DNA of 64,000 nt from Channallabes apus (Eukaryota > Chordata > Actinopteri > Siluriformes > Clariidae), in the NCBI GenBank assembly GCA_030522415.1, contig CM060104.1, positions 25,572,325-25,636,324 on the forward strand, written 5' to 3'. This document shows positions 33,901-45,556 of the stretch, piece after piece (the stretch's first letter is position 1; the number at the start of each line of letters is the position of its first letter). A program made the position numbers and the translations under genes. Under the pieces are notes generated by a model, which saw only the letters and a program-made list of their open reading frames with translations, did no database searches and was not told where the DNA came from.

Positions 33901-34932
33901 TCTTGTCACCCAGGCGCTGCCCGAACCCGCTTTGTCGTCCAGCAACGATTCTGGTGGCCCACGCTGGCGGAGGACACATCCAGATTCGTGGCTGCTTGCG
34001 ACATCTGCACCCGTTGTAAGAATGACAATCGACCAACTGCTGATCTTCTCAGACCCCTACCAGTTCCTCAACGCCCTTGGTCCCATATTGCGGTTGACTT
34101 TGTCACCGGCCTGCCCTCGTCCGACGGCAATAATTGCATCATGACCATCGTCGACCGCTTTTCTAAATCAGTGCACCTGGTGCCCCTTCCTAAGCTGCCA
34201 TCTGCCAAGGAGACCGCAGAACTACTCATTCTCCATGTATTTCGGCTCCATGGCCTCCCCACAGACATTGTGTCGGACCGGGGCCCTCAGTTCACCTCTC
34301 GGTTTTGGGGCGCATTCTGCAGGCTCGTCGGGGCTACTCCCAGCCTATCGTCAGGTTTCCACCCCCAGTCCAATGGACAAACAGAACGAATGAACCAAAC
34401 ACTAGAGGTTTCCCTCCGCTGCATGATGACCCGGGACTCCACCACCTGGAGCAAGTTTCTCCCTTGGGTCAAATATGCCCACAACTCTCTGCCCTCCTCA
34501 TCGACAGGCTTGTCCCCGTTCCAGTGCTGCTTAGGTTACCAACCTCCACTCTTCCCAGTCCAAGAATTAGAGGTGGAGACTCCGTCTGCTCAACACTTCG
34601 TCCGCTGCTGCAGACAAACGTGGCTACGTGCTAGGCGAACTCTGACACGAGCCATCTCCTCTTACAAGAGACAGGCGGACCGCCACCGCACCAAGGCTCC
34701 CAGATACCGGGTGGGAGATCGAGTCATGCTCGCCACAAAGGACATTCCCTTGAAGACGCTATCACGCAAGCTCTCCCCGCGTTTCATTGGACCTTTCACT
34801 ATAACCAGGATAATCAACCCATCCGCCGTCAGACTTCTACTCCCCTCGTCCATGCGACGGATCCACCCCACGTTCCACGTGTCCCAGCTACGACGCTTAG
34901 TAAGTTGCCCATTAAGCTGGCTGCCACGCTGA
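30958..34932 (+). pseudogene. Gypsy Gag-Pol with two nonsense codons
   Basis: One continuous frame holds Gag (a coiled N-terminus, then a capsid-like domain with 'FELQASTFSSERSSLAYII'), one zinc knuckle CFYCGDSGHMLKDC, protease (ALIDSGSDWN), reverse transcriptase (YRGLNEITV, YLDDILIFS), RNase H, and integrase with an HHCC-type domain (H, then CDICTRC) and DDE residues ([27 protein letters not shown]). TAG stops at 33229-33231 and 33496-33498 fall in the same frame, in the RNase H region. The C-terminus, where related chromoviruses have a chromodomain, is lost at the deletion after 'HVSQLRRL'. Confidence 0.9.
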
Positions 34933-35189
34933 CGGATTTCACGGCTCTCGACCCAACACACCTCTCCTCGACTTCGACTCAGCTCCACGCTCACGGCGCG
35001 TCTCCCGCCCCCGCGGATTTCCCGGCGCGACACGCCCACTCTCATTCATTCAAGCACAGTCAACGCCTTGTGCCTGCACCTGCATCTGGATTCACCTCCG
35101 CGAACTGACGAACATCGTAGCCTCCTGACACTTCTAACAAAAAAAACACAAAACAGCCACAGTGCCCTCTAGGGGCAGTCCCTTACAAC

Positions 35190-36918
35190 GATGGATAATT
35201 TTTTAGAGCAAACAATTTTTTATGTGGAGATGAACATAGACTCTCACTCATTCTTTATATAGATGAGTTTGAAATATGCAACCCAATTGTGACATCTCGC
35301 AAGAAACATAAAGTGACAGCTGTGTACTGGGTGTTTGCATACATTCCTGCTACCCTGCGATCTACACTAACCTCCATCTACTTAGCCATTCTTTGTAGGA
35401 CAGATGATGTCAACCAATATAGATACCCAGAAGTCTTGGAGCCACTGCTTAGAGATTTGAAATCCTTGGAAGATGATGGTATTTTTGTGGTAAGTCTTGG
35501 CAAAGTGGTCAAGGGCACTATATTTGCAGTAGTAGTCAATAATCTTGCAGCTCACTCTATAGGTGGGTTTGTTGAAAGCTTTTGCTCTTCACACTTTTGT
35601 CGCTTTTGCATTGGAGAGCGTTCAGCGATCCAGGAGCATGAAGTAGGAGCAGGAGTGTTTCCTTTACGGACAAAGTCTAATTACAGTTTGCATGTCAAAG
35701 CAGCATTGTCTAACACTGATGAAGCTCATTATTATGGAGTGAAAAGGCAGTGTCCTATTTCTGATAGACTGAGTTACTTTCATGCCACATCAGGTTATCC
35801 CCCTGATGCTTTGCACGATTTGTTTGAAGGGATTGTTCATTTTGAATTGACACTTTGTCTGGGTGTGTTTATAAAAAGTAAGTACTTTTCTCTTCAAGAG
35901 CTCAACTGGTCCATCTTTCACTTTCCTTACAAGTGGAATGATAAAACCAACTGTCCACAAAGTGTCCCCTTCACTTTTGTATCACGTAAGAGTGTAGGAG
36001 GCAATGCACATGAAAACTGGCGCTTATTGCGGATGCTACCTTTTATGATTGGTTGCAAAGTACCAGAGAATGATGCAGCGTGGCAAGTTTTGATGACCTT
36101 GAAAGACATTGTTGAGCTTGTCATGGCTCCTGTGCATACAGAAATGTCTATAGAATACATGGAAAGCAAGAGCAGTGAGCACCGTTATAGGTTTTAGGAC
36201 GTCTTCCCAGGGGAGAAATTGAAACCTAAACATCACTACCTTAAACATTATCCATGGCTTACAACTGCTTTTGGACCACTTGTGGATCTCTGGATCATGC
36301 GTTTCGAAGCAAAACACAGATTTTTTAAAAAGGATTGTGAGACAGACTGGGTCTTTCAAAAACATTCTGATGACAATAGCATGCAAACACCAATCCATGG
36401 TTGCATATAACATACATAATGCTGTTATCCAAAGGCCAACACTGTTGGTATCTAGGATGACTCAAGTGGCAGTTGAGGTTCTAAAAGACAGCATTAAGGA
36501 TTTGTTTGCAAGTAAGTTTCCCAGTGCAGTGGTCGTGAACATGACAAAGAAGGTCACCATTTTAGGAACTTCATTTGGTGTTGGGATGTTGTTGCCTTTT
36601 GGATCGACAGGAGGGTTGCCAGACTTTGGAGAAATACTTCAAATAATCATTGTGCATGACAACCCTGTGTTTTTTCTTAAGTTGTTTGGTGAGTGGTACC
36701 ATGAGCACCTGAGAAGCTTTAGAGTAGAGCCCACAGGAAATATTGAAATCCTTCAACATTCCGAAATCGAGGATGCGTACCCCTTGGCTGCATATAATAC
36801 ACCATATGGTCGAATGGTATCCATGAAACACTTAATTTGCACGTCAGAGTATGTAGTACGAAGAGAGTATGAAGTATTGCACATCACTTTAAATTTTTTT
36901 CTATTATTTTCACCATGA
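35190..36918 (+). pseudogene. Transposase-like gene, degenerate
   Basis: Reading frames starting near 35260 encode 'TSRKKHKVTAVYWVFAYIP', 'SIYLAILCRTDDVNQY', 'FCRFCIGERS' (zinc-like CX2C), 'GYPPDALHDLFEGIVHFEL', 'NAHENWRLLRMLPF' and 'LKPKHHYLKHYPWL', then 'GPLVDLWIMRFEAKHRFFKK'. I recognise this as a high-copy uncharacterised fish protein, with some likeness to tnp2/Transposase_21-type transposases; the assignment is tentative. A TAG at 36195-36197 and a frameshift near 36340 break it, and the N-terminus is missing upstream. It lies head-to-tail with the PB1-like gene that follows. Confidence 0.55.
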
Positions 36919-37106
36919 CAATGTAGGTAATTATAAACATTTCTACATAGGATGTTAGTTTTCTGAGGCTGTAGTATTGCACAGGTTTGGAGTGGTTGTT
37001 GGGTTGCAGGATGCTGTAACAAAGTTCTCTCTCACTCTAGTCCTGACTACTAGGCCTGTCAAATTTTTAATAAACTACAATCTCTTTTTTTTCTCTCTCT
37101 TTACAG

Positions 37107-37530
37107 CTGATGACAACACATTCACTCCAAACCACAATGTCAGTCAGGTTGCGAGTGATCATAGAAGAACACAATGTGCAAAAGTTAACACTTCCATTGG
37201 GGATTCCTGATGCAGTGGAAGATCTAGTTTCAATAATTATTGAAACATTTCAGTTAGAAGGGGAATATGGACTACTTTATGAAAACAAAGATTTTGGGAA
37301 CCAGTTTTTCAGTGTCAATACAACTACTGAAGTGCAAGACATGGCCACTGTAAAAATTGTAAAAAAGGAACCAACAGATGTCCTTGACTTACACCCACTA
37401 GAAGAATCGGGACCATCCTCTGTACTGAGTTCAATGGACAGCACTGCCGATGACAGTGAAGCATGCCCTGGTGCTACAGATGACTCACGATCGTCCAGCT
37501 CACGAGACACTGTCCTCCTCCCTGCATCAT
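37107..37530 (+). pseudogene. PB1-like companion gene, first exon
   Basis: After a long pyrimidine tract and AG acceptor at 37105-37106, ATG 37137 opens a frame with 'MSVRLRVIIEEHNVQKLTLP', 'YGLLYENKDFGNQFFSV' and 'VKIVKKE', a ubiquitin/PB1-like fold by style. A Ser/Asp-rich linker follows. The exon is interrupted at 37531 by L2 copy 3 (TSD ATCAT) and resumes at 47443. I recognise the family as an uncharacterised protein often annotated in fish as SAM-domain-like; its function is unknown. Confidence 0.55.
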
Positions 37531-38548
37531 TCAATTCAATTCAATTCAGTTTTATTTGTATAGCGCTTTTAACAATTGACATTGTCTCAAAACAGCTTTA
37601 CACAATCAAAAGAATTATTTAAGTTTGTATGGAATGTGAATGTGTATGAATCAAAATGTTCAGATATTCCCTGGCGAGCAAGCCCGAGGGAGACAGTGGC
37701 AAGGAAAAACTCCCTGAGACGGTAATAGGAAGAAACCTTGAGAGGAACCAGACTCGACAGGGAACCCATCCTCATCTGGGTGAAACAGATAGCAGGAAAT
37801 GATCTGCATTTATACAGTGTTAAGTGTTAGGTTCAGCTATAATAGTTGATGTTAATTGATGTTATAATACTTGATGTAAAATGGAGTCCAGTAGTTATTC
37901 GAGACTCAGATAGACTTGTAGAAAGTTCCAGTCCTGAACTATCGAATTGTCAAGTCCTCAGAGAAACAGCTGACCACACCAGTCGAGGCCAGAACCATCT
38001 TCTAAGTATAGAGAATCATCCCCAGACACCAGACGCATCCTAAAGAGACACACGGGGCATCCATGCGACGAGACCTCCAACCAGAAACCGGGCACCAGGA
38101 TGGATCAGACAGGTCCGGAGGGCAGAGGGAGTCTGGATCACTGGCAGCTCAGGAACCACATGTGTAGCTCGACAGAGAGAGAGAGAGAAAGAGTGAAAGG
38201 GGGAGACAGGGGGAGAGAGGAAAGAGAAAGAGGGGGAGGAAGAGAAGAGGAGGAGAGATTGCAATTAGGTATGGTCACAGTCACAATGTCTAATGTGAAT
38301 GTATATTTACTGTAGAGTGCAAGCAGGGACTCCGGCAGGACTAACTATGACAGCATAACTAAAAGGGAGAGCCAGAAGGAAACACAAACATGAGGGCTCC
38401 CTGAGATGTAAAGCAAACAATCACCTCACCGTCAACAAACCTGAGTGATCAAATGAGACTGAGGAAGACAGCATCTAAACATACCAGTTCACCATAATAC
38501 TCTACGTCCATGAGTCCCCCAGATCTGCTCCTTTACCTTATGGCAAAT

Positions 38549-40768
38549 CTATTTATAAAATGCTTGGTTAAATAAATAGGTTTTTAGCCTAGACTTAAAC
38601 ACTGAGACTGTGTCTGAGTCCCGAACACTATTTGGAAGACTATTCCATAATTTTGGGGCTTTGTAAGAAAAAGCTCTGCCCCCAGCTGTAGTTTTCATAA
38701 TACGCGGTACTGATAAGCAGCCTGCATCCTTTGACCGAAGTAGGCGTGGCGGATCGTAAGACACTAGCAGTTCGCTCAGATACTGCGGCGCGAGACCATT
38801 TAATGCCTTATATGTCAAGAGTAGTATTTTAAAATCAATGCGAAATTTCATAGGGAGCCAATGCAGTGAAGATAGGATAGGGGTGATGTGCTCATATCTT
38901 CTGGTTCTAGTGAGGACTCTCGCTGCTGCATTTTGGACTAGCTGAAGCTTGTTTATGCACCTAACTGAACAACCAGACAGTAAGGCATTACAATAGTCCA
39001 ACCTAGAAGTGATAAAAGCATGAACTAGTTTTTCTGCATCATTTAGCGACAATATATTTCTTATTTTGGCGATATTTCTATGGTGAAAGAATGCTATCCT
39101 GGTGATATTATCTACATGAGCTTCAAATGAAAGGCTGGAATCTATAATCACGCCGAGGTCTTTTACTGTTGCACTTGACGGAACAGAAAGGCCATCTAAA
39201 GTTACGGTGTGATCTAAGATTTTACTTCTAGCTGTATGCGGTCCTATGACTAGAACTTCTGTCTTATCCGGATTAAGCAGAAGGAAGTTAATTAGCATCC
39301 AATTTCTTATGTCCTGAACACATTGCTCAACTTTAGTAAGATGGTTTTTCTCATCAGGTTTTTTTGAGACGTATAGCTGTGTGTCGTCAGCATAACAATG
39401 AAAACTAATACCATGCTTACGGATTATGTTGCCCAGAGGAAGCATGTAAAGGGAAAAAAGCAGTGGGCCTAAAACTGAACCCTGCGGAACGCCAAACTCC
39501 ACTAGAGAACATGCAGAATAATCACCATTTAAGTCTACATACTGATAACGATCGGTCAAATAGGAGCTGAGCCAGGAGAGGGTTGTACCCTTAATTCCTA
39601 CTAAATTTTCTAATCTGTGAAGAAGAATAGCATGATCAATAGTGTCAAAAGCTGCACTGAGGTCGAGTAATACAAGCATAGTTACACAACCCTGATCAGA
39701 GGCCAATAGGAGGTCATTTATTACTTTAATGAGTGCTGTTTCTGTGCTGTGATGAGGCCGAAATCCTGACTGATTCAGTTCATGTATGCCATTTCTATGT
39801 AGACATGAGCATAGCTGCTCCGCTACTATCTTTTCCAGAATCTTAGAGATAAAGGGGAGGTTTGATATTGGCCTGTAATTGGACAGCTGACAGGGGTCGA
39901 GGTCAGGTTTCTTAATTATTGGTTTAATAACTGCTACTTTAAAAGATTTTGGAACATAACCAATGCTGAGTGAGGAATTAATTATTCTCAACATCGGTTC
40001 TGTTATTACTGGTACTATCTGTTTAAGAAAATGTGTTGGTATAGGATCTAATATACAGGTTGATGAATTTGCAGAAGAGATGAGTGAAATTAGTTCATTC
40101 TCTTCAAGAGGAGTAAAGTATTCTAGGTTTGAATCTGACATGGCTAGGTTAACATCAGTATCAATTACATTGTTTGGTTTCAAAGCCTCAATTTTATGCC
40201 TGATATTTACAATTTTATTATTAAAAAAGTTCATGAAGTCCTCACTATTGCATGATGTTGTTGTGGAGATTTCTGTAGTGGTCTTATTTCTGGTTAATTT
40301 GGCTACGGTATTAAATAAAAATCTAGGATTATTTTTATTTTCTTCTATAAGAGTGGAGAGATACGTTGATCTAGCTACACTAAGAGCTTTCCTATAGTTC
40401 AGGATGCTCTCTTTCCATGCTATTTGAAATACCAACAATTTAGTTTGACGCCATTTACGCTCTAATTTCCGAGCAGTCTGTTTTAAAGTGCGCGTGTGAT
40501 CGTTATACCAGGGAGCGAGTTTCTTATCTCTAATAATTTTTCTTTTAGCTGGAGCTACATTATCTAAGGTACAACGAAGTGTCGACTCTAAATATTCAGT
40601 CGCCTGATCAAGTTCTGTGGGGTCAGACGGTGGCCTAATTGAAGTTGGTAACTCTGGGAGATTACTGATAAAACTCTGTGTGGTAGTTGATGTGAATGTA
40701 CGTTTAATACGGTAGCGCGGTGCTGTGCGTACATTATCACTGTGACACACTTGAATGGAGACAAGATA
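38549..40768 (-). CDS. L2 ORF2 reverse transcriptase part
   Basis: This is 739 codons, from the residue after the endonuclease SDH motif through reverse transcriptase. Visible motifs are '[12 protein letters not shown]', '[17 protein letters not shown]', '[16 protein letters not shown]', '[17 protein letters not shown]' (A), '[16 protein letters not shown]' (B) and 'YADDTQLYV' (C). The conserved L2 C-terminus ends '[10 protein letters not shown]'. There are no stops or frameshifts. The frame is in phase with the endonuclease at 45557-46309, the codon boundary falling exactly at the TA target, so one insertion alone separates the halves. The predicted start at 40786 lies inside the inserted element and is an artefact. 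Confidence 0.9.
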   Translation of the reverse strand, partial: YLVSIQVCHSDNVRTAPRYRIKRTFTSTTTQSFISNLPELPTSIRPPSDPTELDQATEYLESTLRCTLDNVAPAKRKIIRDKKLAPWYNDHTRTLKQTARKLERKWRQTKLLVFQIAWKESILNYRKALSVARSTYLSTLIEENKNNPRFLFNTVAKLTRNKTTTEISTTTSCNSEDFMNFFNNKIVNIRHKIEALKPNNVIDTDVNLAMSDSNLEYFTPLEENELISLISSANSSTCILDPIPTHFLKQIVPVITEPMLRIINSSLSIGYVPKSFKVAVIKPIIKKPDLDPCQLSNYRPISNLPFISKILEKIVAEQLCSCLHRNGIHELNQSGFRPHHSTETALIKVINDLLLASDQGCVTMLVLLDLSAAFDTIDHAILLHRLENLVGIKGTTLSWLSSYLTDRYQYVDLNGDYSACSLVEFGVPQGSVLGPLLFSLYMLPLGNIIRKHGISFHCYADDTQLYVSKKPDEKNHLTKVEQCVQDIRNWMLINFLLLNPDKTEVLVIGPHTARSKILDHTVTLDGLSVPSSATVKDLGVIIDSSLSFEAHVDNITRIAFFHHRNIAKIRNILSLNDAEKLVHAFITSRLDYCNALLSGCSVRCINKLQLVQNAAARVLTRTRRYEHITPILSSLHWLPMKFRIDFKILLLTYKALNGLAPQYLSELLVSYDPPRLLRSKDAGCLSVPRIMKTTAGGRAFSYKAPKLWNSLPNSVRDSDTVSVFKSRLKTYLFNQAFYK

Positions 40769-40936
40769 CAGTGGGAGCCACACCAAATAGCCGCGACAGT
40801 GTGGCTGAAGTGTGAATGGCGTGTGAATGGCCTTTGCACGCCGTAATCCCCCCTCCCTTTTCTGGCCGAAAGGCGTGTCAAGATTTCACAGTAAACACGC
40901 CCATTCAAGCCCTATTTATTCATTTACCTGGTGCCA

Positions 40937-40951
40937 CCACTAGATGGCGCT
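40937..40951 (+). promoter_or_regulatory. CTCF-like motif in the TA-element arm
   Basis: CCACTAGATGGCGCT closely resembles the vertebrate CTCF core. A related CCATTAGATGGTGC lies in the relic at 29902. The match is by eye only. Confidence 0.35.
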
Positions 40952-40994
40952 TCGTTCTCAAGAACACGTTAAAACAAGCCAGCTGCGCTGAGTT

Positions 40995-41089
40995 GCAATC
41001 ACGTGATTTTAACAACCCGCCTCCACCCCCGCCGAACTGACGCTGCCAAACTACAGAGATGAAGATGGCGGCTTAACGGACTATTCGTG
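40995..41089 (+). promoter_or_regulatory. Housekeeping-type promoter and first exon
   Basis: A TCACGTGA E-box lies at 41000-41007, followed by GC-rich C-runs and AAGATGGCGGC at 41062-41072, the classic YY1 element found just downstream of many vertebrate start sites. The exon ends at a strong donor GTG/GTAAGT (intron from 41090). The only ATG frame is five codons, so no protein is implied. Confidence 0.5.
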
Positions 41090-42490
41090 GTAAGTGATGT
41101 TTTATTTTATAAAATGTGTTTGTGTAGTTTACAGTTTATTTCCCAGTTTAGTTTTTTTATTGGCCGTTTTAAATATCACTGGCAGCACCAGCAGCGGTCA
41201 GATGTGACTTTAGAGAACTTAATGATCTGTTTACCAAGTCTGGAGTTAATATTACAGCTTACTGTCAGTGTCACACACTCACAATGTCACTCCACTTTAA
41301 CTCAAAAACATGCTCAAGCTTCGACAATACTATTAATGTCCCTATTACAAGAGCTGCACTACCCGATGAAGAGTGTTTGTGTTCTCTGTAAATACTGAGA
41401 GAATCTCACCGCGTGTTGTCTGGATAAATTCAGCGCTTATTTATTCTCTGGTTAAGAGTTAATCTGCAGGTTATTTCTGTGACTGTAATATAATGTGATG
41501 CAGTTGATGAGGGACACAGACTGAGGGGAGCTGTACAGGAGCTAGTAACGCTCATAACCCGGTTTATATTTTACACACTTTCCGCGGTAGCGCGAGCGCT
41601 TAGTTAAAGAGCTGAATAACAACACAGAAGTGTTTATCAGTTAGGAGGAGGAGGAGGGGGGAGGTGTGTGTGTGTGTGTGTGTGTGTGTGAGGGGCTTCA
41701 GTAAGTTATAGTTTGGCTTCAGGGATGAACTAATGCTCATATACGAGTGTTATATCGCTTAACTTATTTGTATGAGAAGCGCATTAAGTAAATTCCCGGT
41801 TAATTTAATGCAGACGATAATACAGACAGTCACTGGTTAACACTAACACTGTTCACTGGTTAACACTAACACTGTTCACTGGTTAACACTAACACTGTTC
41901 ACTGGATAACATTAGCACAGGCAGTTTATTTACATTACAGAATCCCCAAAGCAGTGTTTTACACACTCTGTGGTAAATAGGTTTATTAATATATATTATT
42001 TTTATTAGAACTAGATGTTCTGTGAAGTTTATCTGTCTTGACTAAATTCTCCTGTTGTCTTTAAGCAGAGCTCCGCTGTGGAGGATTGGGGGGTCAGACG
42101 GCTGACTGCTGGACTTTTGGAGCTACAGGACTGGAGGAGCCTGAACAAGCTGTTGAGGGAGCTGTAGGAGGGATGACGTCACAGTCCGACAGCTTTAGAA
42201 TGATGTTTGATCAGGTCTACTGTATATTCTGAACATAGAACTGCAAAATGTCTGATACAGTACTTTGGGGGAAACAAAGACTTCAACTGTTCCATGTTTA
42301 ATAGTTTTGATATTTGAAAAATTAATATTTTAATGTAAAAGGACTATAGATAGAGACTTATAAGCAGCTGGTGTATCCGGGTAGTTTAATGAACTTTAAG
42401 CAAAAAGACAACATGTATTCATCTGTTTTATATAAATTACTGTTTTAACTTTGACTAGTTTTGGAAGAATAAATTGAATTGTTAAAGTCA
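41030..42490 (+). ncRNA. Possible spliced polyadenylated non-coding transcript
   Basis: Exon 1 is about 41030-41089 and the intron 41090-42068, with donor GTAAGT and acceptor TTTAAGCAG. Exon 2 is 42069 to about 42490, with AATAAA at 42468-42473. No conserved open frame crosses the junction. It may be a captured host first exon with a new 3' exon, or the leader of a lost transposase gene. There is no expression evidence. Confidence 0.35.
41831..41918. repeat. 23-bp minisatellite
   Basis: Three perfect tandem units of 'cactggttaacactaacactgtt' (23 bp, shown here as positions 41831-41853 repeated) are followed by a partial fourth. Confidence 0.9.
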
Positions 42491-43328
42491 TGTTTTGCGT
42501 GTTTTAATTTTGGGGGATTGTTTGGGTATTTAAAAATTGTTTAGTTGAACCAACAACTTCAATGGGCAAAAAATGGGACACAACTTTGTTTTAAATAGTC
42601 AAAGAGTTGGGCTGAAAATAATAATAATAATAATTATTGATCATAGAAACAAATGAAACCAGTTAAACACTTGATTATATGTGTTTGTGATTGTGACCCA
42701 TAATATTTTTTTCTCAGTATAAATAAATGTTTTGGGTTTTAAGAACTCCAAAAGAGCAACGACAAACTTTGTGTTCTCCATTGAGGTTTGTCACCTTCCA
42801 CTCCTGAGTATGACATGGTGTTAATTGCTCTGTGTGTGTGTGTGTGTTTTTGGCGGGGGGATGGGTGTGTGTGTGTTTTCGGCTGTTCAGCAGTTCTAAA
42901 CATAAGCACAGTTTTTGTCCTTAACTAAAATACTTCAATACGTTAATAATGAATTTATTTTGCTGAATAAGGTAATAAGCGATATTTAAACCAAACCAGT
43001 AAGTTAAGTAAGTGTTCCATACATTAAAGTACTGTATAACCAAGTGCCCTAGCAAACACAGTTACAGTACAGTTTACAGTACAAACAGAGTGTGTGCGCT
43101 GGGGGGATTGGAAGGTGAGTGAGAATACTCATTTACAAGACAAAAGACGGTCAGAGGCAGCGCCGTTCTAGACCAGACAACACGGGGTGGGGGGAGGGGC
43201 GCATCATGTTCAAGCACTGTTTTTACCCTGCCTTACTGTATAGTAACAGTATTGTATTTGCTGAATTGTGTTGAGGCACGCAAACCCCCTGACCACAATA
43301 AGGTGGCAATCCCTCAGGGGGAAACTAA

Positions 43329-43359
<31 letters not shown>

Positions 43360-43912
43360 TAAATAATTATATAATAAAATATCCTTAATCCAGATTTTAT
43401 CAATCAATGACATAACATTTATCTAAGCTGGATGGTAAAATTCTCAAAAACGTTTAACCTAAAGTAAGACTTAACACACTATAACTAAAATATTTACAAA
43501 ACTGAAAGGTTGTCTTATGAATAATAAAAAATACAAACTAAATTAAAACAGATGGGCTATTGAACAGATCATAATATGTTTTATGTTTTCTGATTATAAA
43601 TGATATATGGGTTGATTTTAGAAAGGCTAAATGAAATAGCTAGTTTTTGGTCATGTCAGTCCAGTAACTATACTATGTAAAAGTAATTATAATATGAATT
43701 AATTAAGGGCAGGACCTAACCTAATGTTAATAATTTACACCATGATAACATTAGTATTCGTGTTTTTGTATATATTTTTAAATGTTCAAATGAACGTTTC
43801 AGAGTATATAATTTGTCGTGTCATCTGTGATTGAGACCCATGAGTTAAATTGAAATATTTTTTATAGGTAGTAAGCCAGGTTTTAGTAACCTTGGATAAA
43901 TCAGCATGAAAG
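42491..43912. other. Non-coding interior of the TA element
   Basis: This is AT-rich sequence with (TG)n near 42832-42850 and an (AT)n run near 43337-43360. No supported gene or repeat family was recognised. Confidence 0.5.
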
Positions 43913-45000
43913 CCCTCTCTCGCGCACGCGCTCTCACGCTATCTCTCGCACTCACACACACACACACACACACACACACTGTGCACACACAGACACACAC
44001 AAATAATACATGAAATCGCATAAAACCAAATGAAACTAGGGTAAAAAATATGAGCAGTAAAATACAGTAGTATCCTGTAGGTGATTCCTGTCCTGTGATA
44101 ACAGGCACTAACACTCTAGAACTGTTTACTTCTGTTAGTTTTGTTTTCAAGTGTGAATGTTTATGGGGATTAAATCTGTCTCTGCTGCTGCATCTATACA
44201 CCGTTGTGATAAGTGATTGATGCCCCATCAGATCTTTAATGTGGGACATTATGCTGGTTAAATGACTAAAGACACACTGATCCGTATGGACAGATATTTG
44301 TTCCAGATATTATGCGCCATTAATCAATTTGTTATGCCAATTTGACTTTCAGCGAAAACATAAAAAATATAACGAAAACAAACCAAAGAAGAAGTTACAT
44401 TTTAAGCTTTACTTTCAAATTCAAATTTGATTTGTCACATACACAGCGCGATATGCAGTAAAAAGCTTTGGGTGCTTTAGGTGAGGCTCGAACTCGGCAT
44501 TGCTTCACCTGGACCGCTTTATAAGTGTCACGCGCTAACCGATTGCGCCACTGGAGCCACACGGAAGTTGGTCTTGTCAGAGTATCCTCTCTCTCGTGCG
44601 CGCACGCACACACACACACACATGAAATTGCGTAAAACCCAACGAAATATAAGCAGTAAAAAAAAAAAAATCAGTAAAAATACAATAGTATAACAGGCGC
44701 TAACCCTCTGGAACTTTTTTTACTATTGTCTCCAAGTGTTTATGGGGATTTAATGTGTCTGCTGCCGCATCCATTCACAGTTGTGATAAGTGATTAATGC
44801 CCCATCAGATCTTTTGACGGGGGAGCATTATGCATGATTCCATATGGGCAGATATTTGTTCCAGGTTGCATGCGCCATTAATTGCCTCTTATGCCACTTG
44901 TAGACTATCAGTGAAAAAAATCAGCGAAAACATCATCAAAAATATAACGAAAACAAACCCAAGCAGACGTTTGAGCTTTACTTTGCAGCAAAATATTATC
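43913..45000. repeat. Tandem duplication inside the TA element
   Basis: Unit A (about 43913-44405) and unit B (about 44584-44990) align by eye from the 'cctctctctcg' and (AC)n start, through 'gtttatggggatt' and 'gtgataagtgatt', to 'aatataacgaaaacaaaccc' and 'agctttacttt'. Unit B carries small deletions. The SINE lies at their junction. Confidence 0.75.
44415..44562 (-). mobile_element. SINE with tRNA-Ile(UAU)-derived head
   Basis: On the minus strand, 44558-44480 reads like a tRNA-Ile(UAU) gene: it begins GGCTCCAGTGGCGCAATCGG (A box TGGCGCAATCG), has the loop CTTATAA with anticodon TAT, and ends with B box GTTCGAGCC. About 20 extra bases follow the anticodon, where vertebrate tRNA-Ile(UAU) genes carry an intron. 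The T-arm side is shortened and the acceptor stem does not close. A tail similar to LINE-C (28822) follows. It is a retroposon, not a working tRNA gene. Confidence 0.7.
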
Positions 45001-45370
45001 TATCAGTATATTAAATGGAACGGGGTAAAATACACAGTAATATAAAATACTGTACGTAGCCTGCGTTTTTATTCCGTACCTACAATGATCGGTATAGACA
45101 AATTACAGCCGTTACCGTGTCTTTAAGGATCATTTCAGGATGTCTTAAAAATATTTCACTAACTAATTTTATTAATTCATTATTAAATAATAAATAGCAT
45201 AATCATCATGGGTTGTGTATTGAGTGATTTAACAAATCTGTTTTATTAATCGGTTTGTTGTTGTTGTTTTTTCATCTATTTATGAAACTATGTTGACAAT
45301 ACAAGAACTGTCTGTATATTAAAGATACGGTATTGGGTTTCCTGGACACTGCAGTTAACTGTGCCAGTCA
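45001..45370. other. Non-coding right side of the TA element
   Basis: This is AT-rich DNA with no recognised gene. The right arm and inverted end follow at 45371-45554. Confidence 0.5.
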
Positions 45371-45556
45371 ATGCTCCATCTGGCGGAATTATACGGCATT
45401 GCAACCATCTTTTTAGAAAGCGCATGGGGGCGTTTATGGGGCGGGGCATCGTTAACTGCGTCATCGCGGGGGATCACATTCCATGCACGAAGCCTTCATG
45501 GAACTGCCACGGAGCAGTCATGCTCCAGGCGGCTGTTTGACGTGGCTCCCACTGTA

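Larger units (their letters stand above)
30328..35135 (+). mobile_element. Ty3/gypsy LTR retrotransposon
   Basis: The element spans 30333-35130 between 5-bp duplications CTTCT (30328-30332 and 35131-35135). The 5' LTR is 30333-30939 (607 bp, TGTCACGC...TGACA). The 3' LTR keeps only its last 207 bp or so (34924-35130); a deletion joins the end of the integrase region to LTR interior at a GCCACGCTGACGG sequence. The Gag and pol style matches the sushi/Mart branch. Two nonsense codons and the deletion make it inactive. Confidence 0.92.
40767..45556. mobile_element. 4.8-kb TA-inserting DNA element without transposase
   Basis: The element is 40769-45554, flanked by TA at 40767-40768 and 45555-45556. 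Excising it with one TA restores the ORF2 frame exactly. The ends are inverted repeats beginning CAGTGGGAGCCAC, with similarity for about 26 bp. The TA duplication fits the Tc1/mariner group, but the family is not identified and no transposase frame is present. Cargo includes a CpG-rich promoter-like exon, a 23-bp minisatellite, a roughly 430-bp tandem duplication and a SINE. Confidence 0.85.

Noticed and set aside
30958..34932. Domesticated gypsy gag-pol host gene
   Set aside because: LTRs, a target duplication and two nonsense codons show an ordinary dead retrotransposon.
44480..44558. tRNA-Ile(UAU) gene
   Set aside because: The acceptor stem does not close, the T arm is shortened and a LINE-like tail follows, so it is the head of a SINE.
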